Source of the DNA: Pseudomonas cichorii
Lineage (GTDB): Bacteria > Pseudomonadota > Gammaproteobacteria > Pseudomonadales > Pseudomonadaceae
Reading direction: 5' to 3'
Assembly (NCBI RefSeq): GCF_003700275.1
Contig: NZ_RBRE01000014.1
Location: 62,001 to 126,000, forward strand
Length of the DNA stretch: 64,000 nucleotides
Every line of letters starts with the position of its first letter. Position 1 is the stretch's first letter. Shown here piece by piece: positions 28,300 through 36,314 of the stretch. The notes under the pieces are model-generated. The model searched no databases, was not told the DNA's origin, and saw nothing but the letters and a program-made list of their open reading frames with translations. Position numbers and translations under genes: made by a program.

Positions 28300-30717
28300 T
28301 CAGAACAACACTTTCGCCACATCCGCAAAGCGTTTGGCGAAGTGCACGGTCAGTCCTTCCTTCAAGTAGTCCGGAAGTTCCTCGAAGTTGCCACGGTTGG
28401 GCTCCGGAAGGATCAGTTCGTTGATCTTCTGGCGGCGTGCCGCGATGACCTTTTCACGCACCCCGCCAATCGGTAGCACATGCCCGGTCAGGGTCAGCTC
28501 GCCGGTCATGGCCACGCCTTTTTTCGGCGGCTGGTTGCGCGCCAGTGACAGCAACGCGCTGGCCATGGTCACGCCGGCACTCGGGCCGTCCTTGGGCGTT
28601 GCGCCTTCCGGTACGTGCAGATGCACGAAGGCTTCGTCGAAGAACTGCGCATCACCGCCAAAGGCTTTCAGGTTGGAGCTGACGTAGCTGTAGGCTATTT
28701 CGGCAGACTCTTTCATCACATCGCCCAGTTGTCCGGTCAGCTTGAAGCCACGGTTCAGGGTGTGAATGCGTGTGGCTTCGATCGGCAAGGTGGCGCCGCC
28801 CATGCTGGTCCAGGCCAGGCCGGTGATGACCCCGGTGCCGGACAGAACCTGTTCGCTGCGGAACACTGGCATGCCCAGCGAGGCTTCCAGGTCCTTGTTG
28901 CCGATCTTGATCACCGAGTCTGGCTCATCCAGCAGTTTGACCACTGCCTTGCGCACCAGCTTGCCCAGTTGCTTTTCCAGTTGCCGGACTCCGGCTTCGC
29001 GGGCGTAGCCTTCGATCACGGCACGCAGGGCGCTGTCGCTGATCGACAGCTTGTTTTTGGCTACACCGGCCTTGTCCAGTTGCTTGGGCCACAGGTGGCG
29101 CTTGGCGATGGCGAGTTTTTCTTCGGTGATATAGCCGGACAGGCGAATTACTTCCATGCGGTCCAGCAGCGGACCGGGAATCGAATCCAGGGTGTTGGCG
29201 GTGCAGACGAACAGGACCTTGGACAGGTCCAGGCGCAGGTCCAGATAGTGATCGAGGAATTCGACGTTCTGTTCCGGATCCAGGGTTTCCAGCAGCGCGG
29301 AAGCCGGATCGCCTTGATAGCTTTGGCCCATCTTGTCGATTTCATCGAGCATGATGACCGGGTTCATCACTTCCACATCCTTGAGCGCCTGCACCAGCTT
29401 GCCTGGCTGGGCACCGATGTAGGTGCGACGGTGGCCCTTGATTTCCGCTTCGTCGCGCATGCCGCCCACGCTCAGGCGATAGAACGGACGCCCCAGGGAT
29501 TCGGCAATCGAACGGCCGACGCTGGTCTTGCCTACGCCGGGCGGACCGACCAGTAAGACGATCGAGCCGCTGATTTCGCCTTTATAGGCACCCACGGCAA
29601 GGAATTCGAGAATCCGCGCCTTGATATCGTCGAGCCCGGCATGGTGCTGATCAAGTACCTTGCGCGCATGCTTGAGGTCCAGCTTGTCCTTGCCGTAGAC
29701 ACCCCACGGCAAGGAACTGGCCCAGTCCAGATAGTTGCGGGTCACGGCGTATTCGGGCGAGCCGGTTTCCAGCACCTTGAGCTTGGCTATTTCTTCGTCG
29801 ATTTTCTTGCGCGCCTGGGCGGGCAGGGTCTTGCCTTCCAGGCGCTGCTCGAACTGTTCGATATCGGCACTGCGGTCGTCCTTGCTCAAGCCCAGTTCCT
29901 GCTGGATGACCTTGAGTTGTTCCTTGAGGAAGAACTGGCGCTGGTGTTCTCCAATCTTGCGATTGACCTCGGCGGATATCTCTTTTTGCAGGCGTGCGAC
30001 TTCGACTTCCTTGCGCAACATCGGCAGGACTTTTTCCATCCGCTTGAGCATCGGCACGCAATCGAGCACTTCCTGCAGTTCGACGCCGGTTGCCGAGGTC
30101 AGCGCTGCGGCAAAGTCGGTGAGGGGCGAGGGATCGTTCGGGCTGAAGCGGTTGAGATAGTTCTTCAGCTCTTCGCTGTACAGCGGGTTGAGCGGCAACA
30201 GTTCCTTGATCGCGTTGATCAGGGCCATGCCGTAGGCCTTGACCTCGTCGGTCGGCTCCTTGGGTTGCTGCGGGTATTCGACTTCCACCAGATAAGGCGG
30301 GCGATGGTGCTTGAGCCAGGTGCGGATGCGGACCCGGCTCAAACCCTGGGCTACAAACTGTAAGCGACCATTTTCGCGACTGGCATGGTGAACCTTGACC
30401 AAAGTGCCATACTCGGGAAGTGCCTTGGTATCGAAGTGACGCGGATCCTCCTGAGGGGTATCCATGAAAAACAGCGCCAGCGAGTGATGCTCGGACTTGC
30501 TGACCAGCTCGAGAGTTTCGGCCCACGGCTCTTCGTTGACGATCACAGGCAGTACCTGTGCCGGAAAGAAAGGGCGGTTGTGGATCGGAATGATATAGAC
30601 CTTGTCCGGCAGCGTCTGGCCGGGGAGGGCAAGGGAGGTGCTGTTGGAATTCAGGTGGATCGTGTGTTCGGCTGCGTCATCAGGCAAATCTTGCGAGTCT
30701 TTCTGCTGGTCGCTCAT
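28300..30717 (-). CDS. asrA: Lon-family ATP-dependent protease, AsrA type
   Basis: An 805-residue AAA+ protease. The N-terminal substrate domain has RPFFPAQVLPVIV; a coiled coil is at about 215-280; Walker A is GPPGVGKTS; Walker B is VIMLDEID; and the proteolytic dyad is about S713 (PKDGPSAGVTM) and K756 (GGVREK). Pseudomonas carries more than one Lon homologue; the one near pdxJ in P. aeruginosa is AsrA (PA0779), a heat- and aminoglycoside-responsive protease, and length and position fit that paralogue rather than the clpX-linked Lon. It is monocistronic and convergent with wbpM. Confidence 0.9.
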   Translation of the reverse strand: MSDQQKDSQDLPDDAAEHTIHLNSNSTSLALPGQTLPDKVYIIPIHNRPFFPAQVLPVIVNEEPWAETLELVSKSEHHSLALFFMDTPQEDPRHFDTKALPEYGTLVKVHHASRENGRLQFVAQGLSRVRIRTWLKHHRPPYLVEVEYPQQPKEPTDEVKAYGMALINAIKELLPLNPLYSEELKNYLNRFSPNDPSPLTDFAAALTSATGVELQEVLDCVPMLKRMEKVLPMLRKEVEVARLQKEISAEVNRKIGEHQRQFFLKEQLKVIQQELGLSKDDRSADIEQFEQRLEGKTLPAQARKKIDEEIAKLKVLETGSPEYAVTRNYLDWASSLPWGVYGKDKLDLKHARKVLDQHHAGLDDIKARILEFLAVGAYKGEISGSIVLLVGPPGVGKTSVGRSIAESLGRPFYRLSVGGMRDEAEIKGHRRTYIGAQPGKLVQALKDVEVMNPVIMLDEIDKMGQSYQGDPASALLETLDPEQNVEFLDHYLDLRLDLSKVLFVCTANTLDSIPGPLLDRMEVIRLSGYITEEKLAIAKRHLWPKQLDKAGVAKNKLSISDSALRAVIEGYAREAGVRQLEKQLGKLVRKAVVKLLDEPDSVIKIGNKDLEASLGMPVFRSEQVLSGTGVITGLAWTSMGGATLPIEATRIHTLNRGFKLTGQLGDVMKESAEIAYSYVSSNLKAFGGDAQFFDEAFVHLHVPEGATPKDGPSAGVTMASALLSLARNQPPKKGVAMTGELTLTGHVLPIGGVREKVIAARRQKINELILPEPNRGNFEELPDYLKEGLTVHFAKRFADVAKVLF

Positions 30718-30977
30718 GGTGCACCTGCGAAATTGAACATGATGCTTAGATGGGGCAAGTGGCCTCAGGTTTCAATGGGGATGGTCGATAGCGTAGGTAG
30801 GAGGCAATCAACCCATGAAATGTAAGGCCGTGCCTTGCTTTCACAGGGCTTGATTGCGCATTGGCACAATGCCTGATGTTGCGTGCTCTCAATGGGTTCG
30901 ACAGTTCATCTGCATGCGAAACCATGCCAAGGCTGGCGTTCCTGTTAGCAGTACTGCCGTTTTGGATTGAATCGAGT

Positions 30978-31649
30978 ATGACCAGAGTATTTTCCCCTGT
31001 TGTTCTGGCTGGATTATTGATGTGGTCCGCTGCACATGCATCGGCTGCAGCCTTGACGGCCCAGGTCTTCGACAAGCAAGGCAAGCCGCTTGCCGATGCC
31101 GTGTTGACGCTCAAAGGGCCGGCCGGGCCGGCTACCAGCGCTGGCAAGGCCGATATGGACCAGCGCGACCAGGAGTTTTCGCCGCGGGTGCTGGCTGTGC
31201 ATACCGGAGCGCAAGTCAAATTCCCCAACAGTGACAACATTCGTCACCAGGTCTATTCCTTTTCTCCGGCAAAGCGTTTCGAGCTGCGTCTCTATGAAGG
31301 CACGCCTTCTGAGCCGCTGCTGTTCGACAAGGCGGGTGTCGTGGTGCTGGGCTGCAACATCCATGACTGGATGGTCGGCTACATCTATGTCACCGATGAG
31401 CCATGGTTCGGGGTGACCGACAGCAATGGCACGCTCAAGCTTGATCAGTTGCCTGTCGGCCATTACACGGCAACGCTCTGGCACCCGCAGGCCGAAGACA
31501 TGCAGCCGGTTTCGGGCGGCGAGTTCGATGTTCCGGCGTCGGGCCTTGCCCAGCGTTTCAACCTTGATGTCGAGGTCACGCCTGAAGATAAACCTGCCAG
31601 GCCCGCTCCGGGAGCGTTTGGCGATGCTTTCCACAAGGCTGCTCATTGA
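30978..31649 (+). CDS. Secreted cupredoxin-like protein (methylamine utilization protein family)
   Basis: A 223-residue exported protein. The signal peptide ends around SAAHASA (about residue 23). The middle part is cupredoxin-like with candidate copper ligands: H in NIRHQVYSFSP and C and H in VLGCNIHDWMVGYI. A C-terminal carboxypeptidase-regulatory-like beta region follows (VTDSNGTLKLDQLPVGHYTATLWHP). It is often annotated as methylamine utilization protein, but no mau genes are nearby, so that name is not informative. The start at 30978 gives the best signal peptide; an in-frame ATG 18 codons upstream (30924) also precedes a hydrophobic run. The TGA overlaps the next ATG by one base. Confidence 0.8.
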   Translation: MTRVFSPVVLAGLLMWSAAHASAAALTAQVFDKQGKPLADAVLTLKGPAGPATSAGKADMDQRDQEFSPRVLAVHTGAQVKFPNSDNIRHQVYSFSPAKRFELRLYEGTPSEPLLFDKAGVVVLGCNIHDWMVGYIYVTDEPWFGVTDSNGTLKLDQLPVGHYTATLWHPQAEDMQPVSGGEFDVPASGLAQRFNLDVEVTPEDKPARPAPGAFGDAFHKAAH

Positions 31650-34003
31650 TGAATCTTCGTAACAGCTTCCAGGCGCGCATTGCCTGTGTATTGATCGCTT
31701 TGCTGCTGATCGTGGTCGGTGCGGTGTTCTTTGCCGTCAAGATCGCGACCGGCGATGCGGTCCGTACTCAGGCTCAGGCACAACTGGAAGTAGGTAGCCG
31801 GGTTTTTGAGCGTCTGATCGAGCTGCGCGGCAGGCGCCTGCGCGATACGGTGCAATTACTGTCTGCCGATTTTGGTTTTCGCGATGCAGTTGCCAGCGAA
31901 GACTCATCCACCATCCGCTCGGTGCTGTTGAACCACGGTGGGCGGATCAATGCCAGTGACATGTTTCTGCTGGGCATGGACGGCACGGTGGTCGCCAGTA
32001 CCGAGGCCGAAGTGCCGGAAGGTTCCAAGTTCGTTTACGACCAGGCCTTGCGCAATGCCAAACGCAACAAGCAATCGGTACTGATCGTTCCCGGTGGTGG
32101 CATACCGCATCTGCTGGTCGAAAGTACCGTGCTGGCGCCTCTGCCACTTGGGCGGGTGGTGATGGGGTTTGCCATCGACAGCGATATTGCCCAGGAACTG
32201 CGCTCGCTCAGTGGTCTGGAAGTGTCGTTCCTGACCGTGGAAAACGGTCAGCCGGGCAAATTGATCAGCACTCAGCCCGAAACTTCGCATGCTGACCTTG
32301 TCGAGTTGATGATGAGCTCTTCCGAAGGACAGATGCGGGTAACCGAGCAGTCGAACCTGAACTTTCTCAGCCAGTCACTGATGCTTGCCAATACCGGCCA
32401 GGCCAGCGACGGACAAGTGATTGCCTTGCTGCAAAGCCCGCTGGACAAGGCCTTGCAAGCCTTTGCGCCGCTGGACGAAAAAATCTTCTGGATCTCACTG
32501 GCGGCGCTGTTTGCCTCTTTGCTGGGAACACTGGCACTGGCTCGCAGTGTGTCCACTCCGGTTCGTGAGCTGGCTCTGGCGGCCAAGCGTATCGAAGACG
32601 GCGATTATGAAACTCCGGTAGTCATGAAGCGCAGCGACGAACTGGGCATGCTCGCCGGCGCCATCAATGCCATGCAGGAGGGTATCGCGCTACGTGAAGG
32701 GCAACTGGCACACAACGCTTTGCACGATGCGGTAACCGGGTTACCGAACCGTGCGCTGGTCATCGAGCGGCTGGGTAGCGCGATTGCTGCGGAACGGCCG
32801 GTGGCGTTGATGTATCTCGGCATCGAGAACATGGCCTCGATCAACGAAAGCTGTGGTGCCGATGGGGTTGACCAGTTGCTGCGTCAGGTAGGGCAGCAAT
32901 TGCAGGACGCCTTGCACTCTGGCGATACCGTTGCCCGGGTGACGCCCAATGAATTCCTGTTGTTGCTGGACAACACCAGCAGCGATGGCGCGGTGGCCAT
33001 GGGCGATACCCTGCAACGTATCCTCAGCGAACCGCATCGTGTCGATAACCATGACATCTCGCTTGAGTGCTGCATCGGTATCACGACTTACCCGGAAAAC
33101 GGCGGTGCTCCCCAGGAACTGCTTAGCCGTGCGGCGATTGCCCGCAAGGACGCCATCAACCTGCCGGGCCGGATGCAGATCTACCAGGATGGCCGCGACC
33201 TGGCCCACCAGCGCCAGATCAGCCTGATTCGCGACTTGCGCAAGGCGGCGCAGAATGGCGAACTGATGCTGCATTACCAGCCCAAGCTGGATATCCGCAA
33301 AGGACATGTGTCTCAGGCCGAAGCCTTGTTGCGCTGGAGTCATCCGCAGTTCGGCAATGTTTCGCCTGCCGAATTCATCGTGCTGGCCGAACGTACCGGC
33401 AGTATCCAGTTGCTGACCAACTGGGTGATCGAAGAAGCCATGCGCCAGTTGGCCGAATGGAATACGCGCGGCCTGTTCATCCAGTTGTCGGTGAATATTT
33501 CAGCCGACGATCTGCTCGGTGGCGATCTGGTCGGGCACGTTACCACCTTGCTGGAACACTATGGCGTGCCTGCCGAACAACTGATTTTCGAGATCACTGA
33601 AAGCGCGGTGATGAGCGAACCGGAAAAAGCCCTGGTGGTGCTCCATCGCTTGCGCGATTGCGGCATCAGTCTTTCGGTGGATGACTTCGGCACCGGCTAT
33701 TCTTCGTTGGCACACCTCAAACGGCTGCCGGTACAGGAGTTGAAGATCGACCAGTCCTTCGTTCGCAATCTGGATGAAACCAGTGAGGACGCAGTGATCG
33801 TGCGCTCCACCATCGAGATGAGCCACAACCTCGGGCTCAAGGTGGTCGCTGAAGGCGTCGAATATCAGCACAGCCTGCAATTGCTTGAGCGGTGGCATTG
33901 CGACACGGCTCAGGGCTACCTCATCAGTCGCCCCTTGACCGCCACAGCGTTCGAGGCATGGATCGCCGCGTCTCTGACTCCCCCCAGCCTGATGGTTAAT
34001 TGA
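31649..34003 (+). CDS. Membrane c-di-GMP phosphodiesterase with degenerate GGDEF and intact EAL
   Basis: A 784-residue signalling protein. TM1 is at about 11-32, a periplasmic sensor follows to about 275, TM2 is at about 280-300, and a HAMP is at about 298-350. A GGDEF domain (about 360-515) has TPNEF in place of GG[D/E]EF and should not make c-di-GMP. The EAL domain (about 530-775) keeps the signature residues: EALLRW, NISADDL, FEITES, VDDFGTGYSS, KIDQSFV and EGVEY. It is therefore probably a phosphodiesterase that lowers c-di-GMP in response to a periplasmic signal. The ATG at 31649 shares one base with the stop of the cupredoxin gene; the two products may act together. Confidence 0.88.
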   Translation: MNLRNSFQARIACVLIALLLIVVGAVFFAVKIATGDAVRTQAQAQLEVGSRVFERLIELRGRRLRDTVQLLSADFGFRDAVASEDSSTIRSVLLNHGGRINASDMFLLGMDGTVVASTEAEVPEGSKFVYDQALRNAKRNKQSVLIVPGGGIPHLLVESTVLAPLPLGRVVMGFAIDSDIAQELRSLSGLEVSFLTVENGQPGKLISTQPETSHADLVELMMSSSEGQMRVTEQSNLNFLSQSLMLANTGQASDGQVIALLQSPLDKALQAFAPLDEKIFWISLAALFASLLGTLALARSVSTPVRELALAAKRIEDGDYETPVVMKRSDELGMLAGAINAMQEGIALREGQLAHNALHDAVTGLPNRALVIERLGSAIAAERPVALMYLGIENMASINESCGADGVDQLLRQVGQQLQDALHSGDTVARVTPNEFLLLLDNTSSDGAVAMGDTLQRILSEPHRVDNHDISLECCIGITTYPENGGAPQELLSRAAIARKDAINLPGRMQIYQDGRDLAHQRQISLIRDLRKAAQNGELMLHYQPKLDIRKGHVSQAEALLRWSHPQFGNVSPAEFIVLAERTGSIQLLTNWVIEEAMRQLAEWNTRGLFIQLSVNISADDLLGGDLVGHVTTLLEHYGVPAEQLIFEITESAVMSEPEKALVVLHRLRDCGISLSVDDFGTGYSSLAHLKRLPVQELKIDQSFVRNLDETSEDAVIVRSTIEMSHNLGLKVVAEGVEYQHSLQLLERWHCDTAQGYLISRPLTATAFEAWIAASLTPPSLMVN

Positions 34004-34006
34004 GCT

Positions 34007-34870
34007 ATGACCTACAGAATTTCGTTGTTGTTGGGTTGTTTTCTGGAGGCTTTCACGTCCCTTGCCATGGCCGATAACGGTCGTCTGATCGCCACGGGCG
34101 GAGCCAGCAGCATAGAAGGCGCTGCGGGCGGCGGGATCACGCCATGGGCGGTGATTACCGGTTATGGCGAGCAGGGCGAGTGGGGCGCCAGCGCCTTTGC
34201 CACTCACGTCGATTTACCTGACTACACGCTGGATGTGGCCGGCATGGCCGTTGCTTACGGTAATCGTGTCGAGCTGTCCTATGCCCATCAGCGTTTCGAT
34301 CTGGGCACCCTGCAGCACAAGCTGAGCCTGCCTGAAGATAACCTGACCCAGGATGTTTTCGGGGTCAAGGTGCGGCTGTTCGGCGATCTGATCTACGATT
34401 CCTTGCCGCAAGTGTCACTGGGCGTGCAGTACAAGCACCAGAACGATTTCCTGATTCCGAGCCTGATCGGTTCAAAGCGTGATTCGGACGTCGAGGGCTA
34501 CCTGACTGCCAGCCGTCTGTTCATGGGTGCGGCCTTTGGTTACAACGTATTGGTCAACGGCGGTGTGCGTTACAGCCGCGCCAACGAAACCGGTTTGCTG
34601 GGCTTTGGTGGCGACCGCCGCGACAGCCGCAGCGTGCTCAAGGAAGGTTCGGTAGCGGTGTTGTTCAACCCGCGCTGGGCCATGGGCGTCGAGTATCGCG
34701 AGAAGCCGGACAACCTGTCGTTTGCCGGCGAGAGCGATTGGGCGGACGTGTTTGTCGGCTACTTCCCCAACAAGCATCTGTCGATTGTTCTGGCCTATGC
34801 CCGTCTGGGCGAAATCGCCACGCTGGATAACCAGAATGGTACTTATCTGTCCGTGCAGGGGAGCTTCTGA
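34007..34870 (+). CDS. DUF3034 family outer-membrane-like protein
   Basis: A 287-residue exported protein: signal peptide of about 22 residues ending SLAMA, then repeated amphipathic strands rich in Gly, Tyr and Phe and a C-terminal ending VQGSF with terminal Phe. That is the pattern of an outer-membrane beta barrel. It matches the DUF3034 family, whose function is unknown. It lies three bases after the EAL gene and overlaps the globin start by one base, so it belongs to the four-gene operon. Confidence 0.8.
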   Translation: MTYRISLLLGCFLEAFTSLAMADNGRLIATGGASSIEGAAGGGITPWAVITGYGEQGEWGASAFATHVDLPDYTLDVAGMAVAYGNRVELSYAHQRFDLGTLQHKLSLPEDNLTQDVFGVKVRLFGDLIYDSLPQVSLGVQYKHQNDFLIPSLIGSKRDSDVEGYLTASRLFMGAAFGYNVLVNGGVRYSRANETGLLGFGGDRRDSRSVLKEGSVAVLFNPRWAMGVEYREKPDNLSFAGESDWADVFVGYFPNKHLSIVLAYARLGEIATLDNQNGTYLSVQGSF

Positions 34871-35292
34871 TGAGCCGTCTATTGATGTGCCTGATGATCG
34901 CCTTGCTGGTGGGGTGCGCCCAGCAGCCGCCCAGGGATGACAGCCTCTATCAGGACCTGGGACAACGCGCCGGTATCCAGCGGATTGTCGAAGGCATGCT
35001 GATGAACATTGCCAGGGATGACCGCATCGTCGAGCGTTTCCGGAAAATCGACATCGTGCGTCTGCGCGACAAGCTGGTGGAGCAGTTTTGTGTTGAAGCG
35101 GGCGGCCCTTGCCAGTACACCGGTTCCAGCATGGCTGAATCGCACAAGGGCCAGAACCTGACCCGTAGTGATTTCAACGCTCTGGTGGAAAACCTGATCG
35201 ATGCCATGGATGCCGAGAAAATTCCGGTGCCGGTGCAAAACCGCCTGATCGCCCGCTTGGCGCCAATGCGTGGCGAGGTCATTGAGAAGTAA
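34870..35292 (+). CDS. Lipoprotein with group I truncated hemoglobin domain
   Basis: A 140-residue protein. The signal peptide ends in the lipobox LVGC (C16), so the globin should be anchored to a membrane outside the cytoplasm, which is unusual for truncated hemoglobins. The globin part (about 25-138) has SLYQDLGQRAGIQRIVEGM and the proximal heme-ligand histidine in SHKGQNLTRSDF. Two further cysteines (CVEAGGPC) could form a disulfide. It ends the operon with the cupredoxin, EAL and DUF3034 genes; a role in oxygen or NO sensing for the phosphodiesterase is an inference only. Confidence 0.82.
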   Translation: MSRLLMCLMIALLVGCAQQPPRDDSLYQDLGQRAGIQRIVEGMLMNIARDDRIVERFRKIDIVRLRDKLVEQFCVEAGGPCQYTGSSMAESHKGQNLTRSDFNALVENLIDAMDAEKIPVPVQNRLIARLAPMRGEVIEK

Positions 35293-35751
35293 GCGCCGGA
35301 CATGACAGCCAGATCGTTTCTGCAATGATCTGGTTGCAGGTTTGTTTTGTAATGTTTCCTCTTTGTATTCATGAAGAAATATTAATTTGCAGTTCGCTGT
35401 CGAGGAATGCAAGTTTCCTTTCTGGCGCATATAACTGATGCATCAAAAACGCATGCAAAAGAAATAAGCGGCTCTGTTTTAGAAAGTATTTCTAAATCTT
35501 TCCGGGATATGGTATTTCGTTGCGGTGCCTCAGGACTGCCTTGCGCATCGGCTCTGTCAGCGTTGCACAGGCGTGTGCACGACACTTTGTGTGTTGGCTT
35601 TGATACAACTCCGTACAGAAATGAGCACTGTATCAAGCCGTAGTCTTTCAGTTAAAACGCGGCATTACTCGTTCAGGTCTTTTTGCCTTGGTCATCCGTT
35701 TGGATAACCAGGACAGTTTTCAGTGTGCGTCACATTTCTCAGGGAAGTTAT
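35293..35751. other. 459-base AT-rich intergenic region
   Basis: Between the globin gene and the cupin gene. A 78-codon frame at 35407-35643 exists but shows no domain and mixed codon use; I do not call it. The region presumably contains the promoter of the cupin gene. No hairpin terminator was recognised after the globin gene. Confidence 0.45.
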
Positions 35752-36237
35752 ATGTTGCAGAAACAAAGTCTGTTGTTGAGTGCCGTCGCTCTGGCGGCTG
35801 TGGTGATGTTGCCGCTGGCCAGCGCGCAAGCGGCTGCACCGGTCAAGGAGCCCGTGCAGCAAGGGATAAGAGCCTTCAAGTTGTGCACCGGTGCCGACAA
35901 CCTGTCGCACATTCAGGAAGGGACGCTCGATCCGAAGTTTCGTACCGATGTCGATGTCATCCATTTCAAGGAAACTCCGGCCCATTCCTCCTACGACTGG
36001 CACCCGGCCCCTGAAGAGCAATACGTGATCAGCCTTGCGGGCACGCTTGAGTTCTTCACCACCGGTGGCGAAACCTTCGTGCTGCGCCCTGGCGATGTAC
36101 TGGTTGCACAAGACACCACTGGCCCTGGCCATCGCTGGGAAATGATCGGTGACCAGCCATGGCGTCGCGCCTATATCACCCTGAAACCCGGCGTGAAGAC
36201 GGCGTTCGTACCCAAGGCCGGCTCCAAAGGCTGCTGA
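35752..36237 (+). CDS. Secreted cupin-domain protein
   Basis: A 161-residue exported protein: signal peptide of about 26 residues (ending ASAQAA), then a single small cupin barrel. Candidate metal ligands are H and E in YDWHPAPEEQYVISL and H in PGHRWEM. The substrate is unknown. The start at 35752 follows AGGGAAG; the frame is open upstream but would bury the signal peptide. It is monocistronic and closed by a strong bidirectional terminator. Confidence 0.75.
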   Translation: MLQKQSLLLSAVALAAVVMLPLASAQAAAPVKEPVQQGIRAFKLCTGADNLSHIQEGTLDPKFRTDVDVIHFKETPAHSSYDWHPAPEEQYVISLAGTLEFFTTGGETFVLRPGDVLVAQDTTGPGHRWEMIGDQPWRRAYITLKPGVKTAFVPKAGSKGC

Positions 36238-36258
36238 CCGGACGCAGTGCCCGGTGTC

Positions 36259-36296
36259 AAAAAAGGCGGCTACCCTGTTGGGGTAGCCGCCTTTTT
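36259..36296. terminator. Bidirectional terminator between the cupin gene and gcd
   Basis: Long stem AAAAAGGCGGCTACCC pairing with GGGTAGCCGCCTTTTT, a short TGTTG loop, with A run on one side and T run on the other. It serves both convergent genes. Confidence 0.93.
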
Positions 36297-36314
36297 CATT
36301 GCTTCAGCGCCTCA

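Noticed and set aside
28300-30717. Canonical housekeeping lon
   Set aside because: There is no clpP-clpX neighbourhood; position near pdxJ and length fit the AsrA paralogue.
30978-31649. Methylamine utilization gene
   Set aside because: The common family name is used for this fold, but no methylamine dehydrogenase or mau maturation genes are near; described as cupredoxin-like instead.
35407-35643. A 78-codon frame between the globin and cupin genes
   Set aside because: No domain, poor codon bias, and the Shine-Dalgarno-like GAGGA touches the start codon.
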